This document shows, one piece after another, positions 33,719-42,296 of a stretch of 64,000 bases of DNA. Numbering within the stretch: the first letter of the stretch is position 1; each line of letters opens with the position of its first letter. Source of the DNA: G963675935 sp963675935 (GTDB lineage: Bacteria; Planctomycetota; Planctomycetia; Pirellulales; Thermoguttaceae); contig CAXXPV010000003.1 in assembly GCA_963675935.2 (NCBI GenBank), forward strand, positions 62,001 to 126,000, in the 5' to 3' direction. The notes under the pieces were generated by a model. That model was not told the origin of the DNA. It worked only from the letters and a program-made list of their open reading frames with translations, and searched no databases. Both the position numbers and the translations under genes were made by a program.

Positions 33719-34687
33719 ATGAGAATCGCTTCGCGACAACACGGTTTTACCCTGGTCGAATTGCTCGTGGTCATCACGATCATCGGGATTTTGATCGCCT
33801 TGTTGCTTCCGGCGGTGCAGGCGGCCCGCGAAGCCGCGCGGCGTTTGCAGTGCCAAAACAATCTGAAGCAGTTGGCCTTGGCTTGCTTGAACCACGAAAG
33901 TTTGAACGGTTATTTGCCCACCAACGGCTGGGCGACCCAGTGGGTCGGCGATCCCGATCGAGGATTCGGCAAAGATCAGCCCGGCGGCTGGATATTCAAC
34001 GTCTTGCCCTACATCGAGCAGCAAGCGATGCACGACATCGGAGCCGGCGAGGATTACACCACGAAGAAAACGTCCTATATGAAACGCGAGACAACGCTCA
34101 TGGCGGCGTTCAGTTGTCCCTCTCGCCGTTCGCCGGGCACCGTGCCCACAACCTATACCAGTTCCACGTGGCCCATCATCAACATGAACTCGCCGGATCA
34201 ACTTAGCCGGTCGGACTACGCGATCAACGAGGGCGACCGCTCCGACGCGGAATCCTGGAGTTTCCCAAGCAGCTACACGGCCGCCGCCACGTTTTCGTGG
34301 GACGACACGTCATTGGCGACCGGCGTCAGCTTTCCTCGAAGCCAAATCCGCATGGCCGACATCACCGACGGCGTCAGTAACACGTATCTCGTCGGTGAAA
34401 AGTACATGAACTCCGACTGTTACGAAACGGGCGGCGACTACGGCGATAATGAAGGGATGTACAGTGGCTGCGCCAATAACACCACCCGCGTCACCTATGA
34501 GCCGCCCCTACAAGACATTGCCGGCATCATGCATTACAATGATTTTGGCAGTGCCCACTCCAACGGTCTGAACATGGCGATGTGCGATGGTTCGGTGCAG
34601 CAGATCAGTTATTCGATCGAGCCTGACGTGCATCGCTGCCTCGGCAACCGCAAGGACGGCGCGGTCATTGACGCGAAGAAACTGTGA
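33719..34687 (+). CDS. DUF1559 family protein with type IV pilin-like leader
   Basis: This 322-residue protein starts MRIASRQHGFTLVELLVVITIIGILIALL: a prepilin peptidase site (G/FTLVE) followed by the pilin helix, then PAVQAAREAARRLQCQNNLKQ, the DUF1559 hallmark. The C-terminal H-X9-DG motif is present (HSNGLNMAMCDG, about 286-297), completing the family. Many paralogues occur in every planctomycete genome; they are thought to be surface or pseudopilus components, exact role unknown. It follows the sigma/FecR/PEP-CTERM block on the same strand and precedes a rhamnosidase, a common planctomycete arrangement. Confidence 0.95.
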   Translation: MRIASRQHGFTLVELLVVITIIGILIALLLPAVQAAREAARRLQCQNNLKQLALACLNHESLNGYLPTNGWATQWVGDPDRGFGKDQPGGWIFNVLPYIEQQAMHDIGAGEDYTTKKTSYMKRETTLMAAFSCPSRRSPGTVPTTYTSSTWPIINMNSPDQLSRSDYAINEGDRSDAESWSFPSSYTAAATFSWDDTSLATGVSFPRSQIRMADITDGVSNTYLVGEKYMNSDCYETGGDYGDNEGMYSGCANNTTRVTYEPPLQDIAGIMHYNDFGSAHSNGLNMAMCDGSVQQISYSIEPDVHRCLGNRKDGAVIDAKKL

Positions 34688-34840
34688 ATGCGCTGATAGA
34701 ATCTCCGCCTTGCTCAAAACGGAATGTTATTCGCGCAGATTGTCCATCGCCGACCAGCCATTGGATATGCTATACCAGAATCGGGATTTACAAATGAAGG
34801 GTGCATTCCGCACTTTGTACTCATGAATCGCGCGTTGCCA

Positions 34841-35099
34841 GGGGCGTTTACGCCCCTTGTCCGCCGAAGGCGGTTTAGGCCCGGCGTTTACGCCGGGTTA
34901 GAGTGCGGAATTTGCGAGGTTTATGTCAACCCCGTTTACGGGGTTCCTGCTTCGCGATGTCTCGAATGGCCAGCATTCTGGCATCACAAGGAGGCCCGTG
35001 AACGGGCCTGACGTGCGCATCATGCGCAAACGCCCTAAAACCCGGCGTAAACGCCGGGCCTAATACCGCCTTCGGCGGACAAGGGCCGTGAACGGCCCT
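34841..35099. repeat. Array of six hairpins with CGTTTACG/CGTGAACG cores inside a large inverted repeat
   Basis: Hairpins occur at 34841-34856 (GGGGCGTTTACGCCCC), about 34881-34898, 34928-34945, 34992-35009, about 35041-35058 and 35082-35099. All have GTTTAC, GTGAAC or GTAAAC loops but different stems. Arms of 45-46 bp (34855-34899 and 35039-35084) beginning CCTTGTCCGCCGAAGGCGGT are inverted copies with one indel. The array fills the gap between the DUF1559 gene and the rhamnosidase; I see no gene in it. Confidence 0.85.
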
Positions 35100-35219
35100 C
35101 TCGACATCTAACCGCCTACTTGTGTAGAACAACGAGCCGTGAACAGGCGTGCGAAGTGTCACAGTATCGCAAAGTGCAACTTGCACCCACGAATGAAACC
35201 CGATCCAAAGAGGCCTTCC

Positions 35220-37985
35220 GTGAAAAATCTTGCAATCGCACTTATTCTGGCGACGGCCGTTCTTCCGGCAACGGGCCTGGCGGCGAGTCCTGTCGATTGC
35301 CTGCGATGCGAGTATCTCCGCGATCCGCTGGGGATCGACACGGCAAAGCCGCGTCTTAGCTGGACGCTCGCGCCGACCGGCCAACGCGGGCAGCGTCAAA
35401 CCGCGTATCAAATCATGGCGGCCGAAACGCTCGAAGACCTTGCCGCCGGCAAGGCGACGCTCTGGGACACCGGCAAAGTCGCCTCCGCGGAAACCAACCA
35501 GATCGAATACGCCGGCAAACCCTTGGCGAGCCGCATAAGGTGTTTTTGGAAAGTGCGTGTGTGGGACAAGGACGGCCGGCCGGCGGCTTGGAGCCAACCG
35601 GCGTCGTGGACGATGGGATTGCTGAAACCCGAGGATTGGCAAGCCAAGTGGATCGGCGTCGACGAGCGACCGCCCACGAACATCAAGGTCGATGCCGATG
35701 CGACGAAATGGGCCACGCCGAGGTATCTGCGCAAGGAATTCGCGTTGGGCGGCGACGTTCGCCGCGCCACGGTCTATGCGACGGCCTTGGGCCTTTATGA
35801 ACTTCGACTCAACGGCCGGCGCGTCGGCGATCATCTGCTGACGCCCGAATGGACCAATTACCGCAAGCGAGTCATGGTTCAGACCTATGACGTGACGGAG
35901 CTTGTGCGCAACGGCTCCAATGCGTTGTCGGCCGTTTTGGGCAATGGTTGGTATTGCGGCGGCTGGCAGAAATGGCGGAGCAAGCTCGAATCTATTTATG
36001 GGACCGAGCCGTTTCTGCTTGCGCAACTGGAAGTTGAATTGGCCGACGGCTCTCGCCGGACGATCGTTACGGATTCGTCGTGGCGAGGGACGACCGACGG
36101 TCCTTTGCGATTCGCCGGAATCTACGAAGGCGCCACTTACGACGCGCGGAAGGAATTGCCCGGTTGGGACGGTCCGAAGTTCGACGACGCGAAATGGTCC
36201 GCGGTCGCCGTGCATCAGCCGGATGAAAACTTCAAGGTCGGCCGTCTCGTCTGGCAACGCGGCAACCCGATTCGTGCGACGCAGGAGATCAAGCCCGCAT
36301 CCGTGGCCGAGCCGAAGCCCGGCGTCTATGTTTTCGCGTTCGATCAGAACATGGTCGGCTCGTGCCGTTTCACGTTTCGCGGCCGGCCGGGCGACACCGT
36401 GGAGTTGCAACACGGCGAGATGCGCAACCCGGACGGGACCGTCTTCTTGGGCAATCTCACGGTCGTCAGCAATCATCGAATTCAGTTGGACCGCTACACG
36501 TTCCGAAGCGACGGCGTGGAGACCTTTCAGCCGCCGTTCACCTATCACGGTTTCCAGTACGTCGAGGTTCGCGGTTTGCGGGAAAAGCCCAGCCTCGACA
36601 GTCTTGTCGGCGTGGTGTTTCACAGCGACTGTCCCGAGGTGGGAACATTCACTTGCTCCGAACCGCTGTTGAACCGTCTGGCCCAAAACATCCTTTGGTC
36701 GCAGCGTGGCAACTACATGGGCGTGCCGACCGACTGCCCGCAACGCAACGAGCGATGCGGCTATACCGGCGACGCCCAGTTTTTCATGCGGGCGGCTGTT
36801 TACAACATGGATGTTTCGGCGTTTTTCAGCCGATGGTTGGTGGATGTATGCGAAGACGCGCAAATGCCCTCGGGTCATTTTGCCGATCATGCGCCGACTT
36901 TCGGCCCCGGTGACGGTCCCAACATCGGTTGGGCCGACGCCGGCATCATTTGCCCCTATGAAATTTACCGCAACTATGGCGATACTCGCGTCATTCGCGA
37001 ACATTACGCCGCCATGAAACGCTATCTGGCGTGGCTCGCCAAGGAGAGCAAAAACCATCTTTACGTCGGGAAGGTGGGCAACGGCGACTGGTTGAGCACC
37101 GGCGGCGGCGCGTGCAACGACGTGATCGGAACGGCCTACATGGCGTTCGACTTCCGGTTGATGGCCGAGATGGCCGAGGCCATCGGCGAGAAGAAAGACG
37201 CCGTGGAATATCGCGAGCAAGTCGGCAAGATCGACGCGGCGTTCGCCAAAGCCTACATCGACTCGGAAGGCCGCATCAAGGACAGCAGCCAGAGCGGTTA
37301 TGCAATGGCGTTTACGATGGGATTGGTTCCCTCCGAACTCAGGGACAAAATGATCCGGCGTTTCCGAGAGGAAGTGCGGCGTTTCGACTGGCGCCCGCGC
37401 ACCGGTTTTATCGGCACGCCGCGACTGCTGCCCGCTTTGCATCTGGCGGGACGCGACGACGACGCCTACAAATTGCTTCTCGCCAAGAACTCCCCCTCGT
37501 GGCTTTATCCGGTGAGCGTCGGCGCCACGACCATCTGGGAACAGTGGGTGGCCTGGGACGGCTGGCATCCACAGGGCGGCATGAACTCGCTAAATCATTA
37601 TTCCTTCGGCGCGGTCGGGGAATATCTCTATGGCATGGTGGGCGGCATCCAGCCCGACGAACCCGGCTACAAAACCGTCCGCATTCAACCTGTCGTCGGT
37701 CAGGGCATCGACTGGGCAAAAACCTCCTACGATTCCATCCGCGGTCGGATCGCCACGTCGTGGCGGCGCGACGGCCATCATCTTTTGCTGGAAGTGCTCA
37801 TTCCGCCGAATGTCACGGCGACTATTTTCGTTCCGACTACTGACGCTACGGCCGTCACCGAGAGCGGCCGGCCGGCCAGTAAGTCGGAAGGCGTGACATT
37901 CGTGCGATTCGAGAACGGCAACGCGGTTTACAAAGTATTTTCAGGCGAGTACAAGTTTACGGCTCCAAGCGGCGAAGCCCGATAA
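35220..37985 (+). CDS. GH78 alpha-L-rhamnosidase (secreted)
   Basis: The 921-residue exported enzyme cleaves terminal alpha-L-rhamnose. A signal peptide (about 1-22, ending ATGLAAS) precedes a fibronectin-like N-terminal domain (LRDPLGIDTAKPRLSW). The rhamnosidase N-domain follows (WIGVDERP...RKEF; LRLNGRRVGDHLLTPEWTNY), then the (alpha/alpha)6 catalytic domain with DCPQRNERCGYTGDAQFF, the general-acid Glu region. GATTIWEQWVAWDGWHPQGG supplies further catalytic-site residues. The GTG at 35220 with AAAGAGG upstream fits the signal peptide better than the upstream ATG at 35193. It is isolated from the minus-strand GH cluster but functionally related. Confidence 0.93.
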   Translation: MKNLAIALILATAVLPATGLAASPVDCLRCEYLRDPLGIDTAKPRLSWTLAPTGQRGQRQTAYQIMAAETLEDLAAGKATLWDTGKVASAETNQIEYAGKPLASRIRCFWKVRVWDKDGRPAAWSQPASWTMGLLKPEDWQAKWIGVDERPPTNIKVDADATKWATPRYLRKEFALGGDVRRATVYATALGLYELRLNGRRVGDHLLTPEWTNYRKRVMVQTYDVTELVRNGSNALSAVLGNGWYCGGWQKWRSKLESIYGTEPFLLAQLEVELADGSRRTIVTDSSWRGTTDGPLRFAGIYEGATYDARKELPGWDGPKFDDAKWSAVAVHQPDENFKVGRLVWQRGNPIRATQEIKPASVAEPKPGVYVFAFDQNMVGSCRFTFRGRPGDTVELQHGEMRNPDGTVFLGNLTVVSNHRIQLDRYTFRSDGVETFQPPFTYHGFQYVEVRGLREKPSLDSLVGVVFHSDCPEVGTFTCSEPLLNRLAQNILWSQRGNYMGVPTDCPQRNERCGYTGDAQFFMRAAVYNMDVSAFFSRWLVDVCEDAQMPSGHFADHAPTFGPGDGPNIGWADAGIICPYEIYRNYGDTRVIREHYAAMKRYLAWLAKESKNHLYVGKVGNGDWLSTGGGACNDVIGTAYMAFDFRLMAEMAEAIGEKKDAVEYREQVGKIDAAFAKAYIDSEGRIKDSSQSGYAMAFTMGLVPSELRDKMIRRFREEVRRFDWRPRTGFIGTPRLLPALHLAGRDDDAYKLLLAKNSPSWLYPVSVGATTIWEQWVAWDGWHPQGGMNSLNHYSFGAVGEYLYGMVGGIQPDEPGYKTVRIQPVVGQGIDWAKTSYDSIRGRIATSWRRDGHHLLLEVLIPPNVTATIFVPTTDATAVTESGRPASKSEGVTFVRFENGNAVYKVFSGEYKFTAPSGEAR

Positions 37986-37998
37986 GTTCAAGAGGCTG

Positions 37999-39546
37999 CT
38001 ACGTCCCCGGTCGCGTCATGCGCCAGGGATCGAGAGCCTCGGCAAGCTGGTCTTCCGGCAACACGTTTTGCTCGCTGCATAACTCGCGGATCGTTTTGCC
38101 CGAGGCAAACGCCTCCTTCGCCAAGGCCGCGGCGCGCTCGTAGCCGATCAGTGGCGTCAGGCTCGTCACCATCGCCAGGCTCCGCTCGACCGAGGCCTCG
38201 CACGCCGCGCGGTCCGGCTCCATGCCCTGCAAGCACCGCTCGGTGAACACGTCAGTAATGTTGCTCAGCAGCCGGATGCTTTCCAGCAGCACGTCGCCCA
38301 TTAGGGGCATCGTCACGTTCAGTTGGAATTGCCCTCCGGCGGCGCCGCAAAACGCGATCGTCTGATCGTTGCCCAGCACGCGGGCGGCCACTTGCATGGC
38401 GCTTTCGCAAAGCACCGGATTCACCTTGCCCGGCATGATCGAACTGCCAGGCTGAAGATCGGCGAGTGCGATTTCGTGAAAACCGCAGCGCGGCCCCGAG
38501 GCCAGCCAGCGGATGTTGTTCGCCACGTTGAAAAGCGTCGAGGCGATGGTGCGAAGCTCTCCATGACATTCGACCAGCCCGTCGCGCTGCGCGTTCGCCT
38601 CGAAATGGTCGGCCGCCTCGGCCAGCGGGATGCCGGTTTCGCGGGCGAGAATTTCGCAAACGCGGCGGCCGAACTCGATGTGCGTGTTGATGCCCGTGCC
38701 GACGGCCGTCCCGCCGATGGGCAATTCGAACAGGGCCTCGAGCGCGACCGCGGCTCGGCCCGCCGAACGCTCTAGTTGCCGGGCCATTCCGCCAATCTCC
38801 TGGCCGAGCGACATCGGCGTGGCGTCGGCCAGATGCGTTCGCCCGATCTTCAAAACGTCTTGCCACGCGGCGGCTTTTTCGGCCAGCGTTTTGGCGCAAC
38901 GCTCGAGCGAGGGAATCAGCCGCTGGTGGATCGCCACGGCGGCGGCGACGTGAATGGCCGTCGGGAAAACGTCGTTGGTGCTTTGGCCCAGATTGACGTG
39001 GTCGTTCGGATGGATTGGCTGGGGAAAAGGGGACAGGCCCCATTTGCCGGAACGGCCCGGAGGGTGCTGCGCACAAATGGGGCCTGTCCCCTTTTCCCCA
39101 GCAGCCGCCAATTCATTCGCCCGCCGGGCGATGACCTCGTTGGCGTTCATGTTGCTCGACGTGCCGGAGCCGGTCTGGAAGACATCGACGGGAAACTGGT
39201 CGTCGAATCGCCCATTGGCCACTTCGCGGCAGGCGGCAATCAAAGCGTCGGCGGGAAAAGGGGACAGGCCCCATTTGCCGGAACGGCCCGGAGGGTGCTG
39301 CGCACAAATGGGGCCTGTCCCCTTTTCCCGCGCGTCGGCGTCGATCGAGGTAAATCGGCCGAGGTCGCGATTCGCGGTGGCGGCGGCCCATTTAACCAGC
39401 CCGAGGGCGTGGATCAACTCGGTGGGCAGTGTTCGGCCGGAGATGGGGAAGTTTTCGACGGCCCTTTGGGTTTGGGCGCCGTAATAGGCTTCGGCCGGCA
39501 GGCGGACTTCGCCCATCGAATCGCGTTCGGTGCGGAATTGTGGCAT
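37999..39546 (-). CDS. fumC: Class II fumarate hydratase with two in-frame repeat insertions
   Basis: FumC interconverts fumarate and malate in the TCA cycle (cytosol, homotetramer, no iron-sulfur cluster). Conserved parts are RTERDSMGEVRLPAEAYYGAQTQRA, FQTGSGTSSNMNANEVIA, HPNDHVNLGQSTNDVFPTA and the lyase signature GSSIMPGKVNP. The protein is 515 residues against about 460-470 usual. The excess is explained by two copies of a 25-26-residue insert EKGTGPICAQHPPGRSGKWG..SPFP, at about 73-98 and 150-175, each encoded by a palindromic repeat. Both lie next to helix ends, where a loop could absorb them. It is 24 bp downstream of the TOPRIM gene on the same strand. Confidence 0.95.
   Translation of the reverse strand: MPQFRTERDSMGEVRLPAEAYYGAQTQRAVENFPISGRTLPTELIHALGLVKWAAATANRDLGRFTSIDADAREKGTGPICAQHPPGRSGKWGLSPFPADALIAACREVANGRFDDQFPVDVFQTGSGTSSNMNANEVIARRANELAAAGEKGTGPICAQHPPGRSGKWGLSPFPQPIHPNDHVNLGQSTNDVFPTAIHVAAAVAIHQRLIPSLERCAKTLAEKAAAWQDVLKIGRTHLADATPMSLGQEIGGMARQLERSAGRAAVALEALFELPIGGTAVGTGINTHIEFGRRVCEILARETGIPLAEAADHFEANAQRDGLVECHGELRTIASTLFNVANNIRWLASGPRCGFHEIALADLQPGSSIMPGKVNPVLCESAMQVAARVLGNDQTIAFCGAAGGQFQLNVTMPLMGDVLLESIRLLSNITDVFTERCLQGMEPDRAACEASVERSLAMVTSLTPLIGYERAAALAKEAFASGKTIRELCSEQNVLPEDQLAEALDPWRMTRPGT
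39019..39101. repeat. EKGTGPIC-family palindrome inside fumC (copy 1)
   Basis: Perfect 28-bp arms (39019-39046, 39074-39101) enclose the 27-nt loop CCGGAACGGCCCGGAGGGTG.. found unchanged in all three copies in this window. It is in frame with fumC. Confidence 0.95.
39251..39331. repeat. EKGTGPIC-family palindrome inside fumC (copy 2)
   Basis: Perfect 27-bp arms (39251-39277, 39305-39331) with the same 27-nt loop. GCGTCG occurs immediately on both sides (39245-39250 and 39332-39337), a possible 6-bp target duplication. 81 bp of element plus 6 bp is 87 bp, or 29 codons, which preserves the frame. Confidence 0.95.
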
Positions 39547-39570
39547 GGGAATACCGGAAGCTTCGTCGGT

Positions 39571-40185
39571 TCAATCCACCAAGGCTTTGCGCAGCCATTG
39601 CGCAAACGGCTCGGCATGATGGCAGTCGGCATCGAGGTATTTGGCCGTGATGGCTGTACCAAACGGCCGGCCCGGCGTTTCCTGAAGGGCCAACCAGCAG
39701 TGGAGGCGGGCCTTGGGCAAATGCACGTCGTAAAATCGTCGCGGTTTGGGAAGACCGTCCAAAAAACCATCGACTTGCGGAAGCAACGCATCGCCTGCGG
39801 GAATAAGAAACGCCAAAAAATCTTCGAGCATTCCCGGCAGGCGATTGTCGGGCATGAGCCAGACACCGAAGAGCGGATTGTCGGGAATTTCTACCACCGT
39901 ACCCGTGGCAGTTGGCTTCTCCGGCAACTGAAAGCCGAAGTTCCTTTGAAAAAGACTCGCCAGTTGACGCCATCGCCGTGCGATGTCTTCGTCCGCATCC
40001 AAAACAACGGCAAGCCGTTCGACATCACTTCCTTTCATTTCGATGGGGATCGATTTCAACAGCGCTTCGACGCTTTTCTTTTGTCGAATCTCGAACACTT
40101 CGGGAATGTCTCTGCCTTGGCATATATTGCAGACAACAACCTCATCATCTGTTCCCTCGACGAGCAGAATACGTTTTCCCGCCAC
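39571..40185 (-). CDS. TOPRIM-like DUF3226 protein, partner of the adjacent ATPase
   Basis: This 204-residue cytosolic protein starts MAGKRILLVEGTDDEVVV, which carries the TOPRIM Glu motif. An acidic VVLDADEDIARRW (about 59-71) follows, typical of the TOPRIM DxD. The FGVWLMPDNRLPGMLEDFLA segment is characteristic of DUF3226 as I remember it. Start is GTG at 40185, overlapping the ATPase stop by one base. TOPRIM nucleases linked to such ATPases form split OLD-like pairs, some of which defend against phages, so a nuclease role is likely but not shown. Confidence 0.85.
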   Translation of the reverse strand: MAGKRILLVEGTDDEVVVCNICQGRDIPEVFEIRQKKSVEALLKSIPIEMKGSDVERLAVVLDADEDIARRWRQLASLFQRNFGFQLPEKPTATGTVVEIPDNPLFGVWLMPDNRLPGMLEDFLAFLIPAGDALLPQVDGFLDGLPKPRRFYDVHLPKARLHCWLALQETPGRPFGTAITAKYLDADCHHAEPFAQWLRKALVD

Positions 40186-41315
40186 TATCGCACCTCAATT
40201 TGGTCTCGGGCGACGATGGCCAATTCTTCTTCGGAGAAAGTGACGACCTTATGTTCGTCGCGGTCGTCGCGTTTTTCGAGCCGGATCAACATGCCCTCGG
40301 TTTCCTCGTCTTCGGCGGCGGCGCGCTGGAACGACTCGACGCAATCCCAGGAGTGGGTTGTGGCGAAAACCTGGACATTGTGAATCCGAGCCATGCGGAA
40401 GAGGAACCGCCACAGATCGTGCAAGACCGTGTAATGGATGCCGTTCTCGATCTCGTCGATTAAAAATACGCCTTCAGAGCCTGCGGGCATTGCCGGCTTT
40501 CCACTTTTTGCGGATTCCAACGCTAGAGCGAGCTGAAACATCCGCACCATGCCGTCGCCGAGACTTTTCAGGGGAACGGGTTCCGCGGCGCCTTCCGTCC
40601 GCACGACGAACATGCGTTGGCCGGAATTGGCGGGATGCTCTACCGACGTGATTCTTTCAATCGGGGCAACTATCCGCAAACATTCAATTACTTGTTCTTC
40701 AACTGCCGCGCGAAGAGCGATGGCGTCCCATTGGCGGGCTAAGGTTCTTGAATCGACACCAGCGGCGGGAACAAAGGCCTGCGCAAGTCTCTTCCTGTCG
40801 ATTGTCCACGTATCTCGATTCGGTTGTAAACTCGCACTCGGTAAATATCTGCTGACTTCACGTTCACCAACGTGGATATGAACTACCGGCAAATCCACAC
40901 CTTCCGTCGAAAGAAATCCAGTTGAATATATTATGCTCGATGGGATTTTATTAACTGGAATACGTTGAGTTTCCAATACTACCCGAACGCGATAATCATC
41001 TTGCCGACCACATTGCAGGACAATCGCAGGTTCATCTATGTCCGGAATTGTCCGGCCGTGAAATAGCGATGCAAACCGAATTTGAAAACTGCGTCGCTGT
41101 GGTTCATCGCTCGGCGATGGAAGAACCTCATCGCGGTCATAGAGCAAGCCGAGGATTGCGTTGATGTCGCCTTCAGCCGCATAGAGCCGCAATGCCTCCA
41201 ACAGCATCGTCTTTCCGACGTTATTGCGGCCGACGATCAAATTCACCCCACCAAGGCGGGGTATCTGTAAATGCGAAAACGTGCGAAAGTTCTTAACCTC
41301 AAAGCTGGGAAGCAA
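40185..41315 (-). CDS. AAA (RecF/OLD-like) ATPase, partner of the TOPRIM protein
   Basis: The roughly 376-residue ATPase begins SFEVKNFRTFSHLQIPRLGGVNLIVGRNNVGKTMLLEAL, with Walker A GRNNVGKT. The ABC-type signature region is SLGDGMVRMFQLALALES, followed by Walker B EGVFLIDEIENGIHY and the switch His in VFATTHSWDCVE. This is the OLD/AAA_21 fold that senses or processes DNA ends. The start is uncertain: TTG 41315 has AAAGGA 7 nt upstream, while TTG 41363 extends it by 16 residues. It ends one base into the TOPRIM gene, so the pair is coupled. Confidence 0.88.
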   Translation of the reverse strand: MLPSFEVKNFRTFSHLQIPRLGGVNLIVGRNNVGKTMLLEALRLYAAEGDINAILGLLYDRDEVLPSPSDEPQRRSFQIRFASLFHGRTIPDIDEPAIVLQCGRQDDYRVRVVLETQRIPVNKIPSSIIYSTGFLSTEGVDLPVVHIHVGEREVSRYLPSASLQPNRDTWTIDRKRLAQAFVPAAGVDSRTLARQWDAIALRAAVEEQVIECLRIVAPIERITSVEHPANSGQRMFVVRTEGAAEPVPLKSLGDGMVRMFQLALALESAKSGKPAMPAGSEGVFLIDEIENGIHYTVLHDLWRFLFRMARIHNVQVFATTHSWDCVESFQRAAAEDEETEGMLIRLEKRDDRDEHKVVTFSEEELAIVARDQIEVR

Positions 41316-41588
41316 TGGCAAGTCCTTTCGTCGTAATGGGTTGCAACAAACGAAGCGAGCCAAAACGCCCGCCTCGGTTCAATATCGTCAAATCAACTTC
41401 GCCAAGCCGAGATTATCGGATGGTGGACTACTGTTCCACAATACCCCTATAAGGAATATAACACCACCATCGCTTCAAAGATAAGCGATTTTTCAGCAGG
41501 CTGGAATATATGGGGCTGGGAATTAGAGATCAGAGATGAAAGGCGTGAAGGGAAAGCCATTGGGTGCCTTGCTCCAGCCACCAACCCC

Positions 41589-41843
41589 TTAGTTTCCCGC
41601 CACTCTTCGGGGGATGGTGAAACTATAAAGGCACATCACGGCGCCGCAGGAGAGCATGCTATAGGGTGCCCAGGGCGGGGGAACAAGCGTTTTTTGGGCG
41701 CCTACCTTGGGCGCGGTGTCGAACATGCCGGAGGGCGCCGGCGGCGTCTCACGCATTTTCAGCCGGATGGTTTCCACTCCAAGACATTGCACTCCCACAA
41801 GCATCAGATAAATGCCGATGGCCAGAAAAAACGCTCGCCACAT
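41589..41843 (-). CDS. Small two-helix membrane protein (planctomycete type)
   Basis: The 84-residue protein has an N-terminal membrane segment (MWRAFFLAIGIYLMLVGVQCLGV) and a C-terminal one (YSMLSCGAVMCLYSFTIP), with a loop containing PPAPSGMFDTAPKVGAQKTLVPPPWAP. I recall similar short proteins (MWRAFFLAIG... / SFTIPRR) from other planctomycetes, always uncharacterised. It is a single gene; its upstream region (41844-42086) shows no other gene. The 41364-41588 stretch downstream also holds nothing I can assign. Confidence 0.7.
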   Translation of the reverse strand: MWRAFFLAIGIYLMLVGVQCLGVETIRLKMRETPPAPSGMFDTAPKVGAQKTLVPPPWAPYSMLSCGAVMCLYSFTIPRRVAGN

Positions 41844-42086
41844 GGTTTTTGATACCTCGTTGGTCTATAAATTCATCGTCCTTCAGCCCGCGCCGACTCC
41901 AGCGCGTAGCGGCCGGTGGCCCCGACGTTGGCAATCTCGCGTTCCGAATGTAGCTTTCGCGCCGATGTTGCGGAAGGCGCGGCATCCAGCGAGGCCGGAA
42001 GTTGCGGGTTTCGCGCAAACCGCGTCAATCGTGCAACCAAAGCCAGCCGATGAGAAAGACGGAGTGCAACCACTTTCCTGCAAGCC

Positions 42087-42241
42087 GGGAGATATGCAAA
42101 GTCGCATTTTGGGGATAGATGGGAAAAACCGTCATTCTGAGCGTAGCGAAGAATCTCGTTGGCCCGCAGGAACTTACGCGATACCACGGAGATTCTTCGC
42201 TACGCTCAGAATGACGGTTTCCTGGACTTTGCCGTTCTCCC
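42087..42241. mobile_element. 155-bp MITE-like element B (copy 2)
   Basis: Ends are GGGAGATATGCAAAG and CTTTGCCGTTCTCCC, and the interior follows copy 1 at 19816 closely, including ACTTACGCGATACCACGGAG. CCTGCAAGCC occurs at 42077-42086 and 42244-42253, a probable target duplication. It lies just upstream of the regulator gene. Confidence 0.88.
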
Positions 42242-42260
42242 AGCCTGCAAGCCGAGACCG

Positions 42261-42296
42261 TTGTTTGATTGCACCGATGGCTCTATAATGATAGAG
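42261..42296 (+). promoter_or_regulatory. Promoter-like boxes and hairpin over the start of the regulator gene
   Basis: TTGTTT (42261-42266) and TATAAT (42284-42289) are 17 bp apart. The -10 overlaps the hairpin CTCTAT-AATG-ATAGAG (42281-42296), whose loop contains the ATG at 42288. If this promoter is real, translation must start further on, for example at TTG 42345, which has GGAG 9 nt upstream. Confidence 0.4.

Noticed and set aside
34926..37568. Very long open frame (880 codons) on the minus strand opposite the GH78 gene
   Set aside because: It is antisense to a gene with clear GH78 motifs and has an Arg/His-rich, motif-free translation, as expected from the high GC content.
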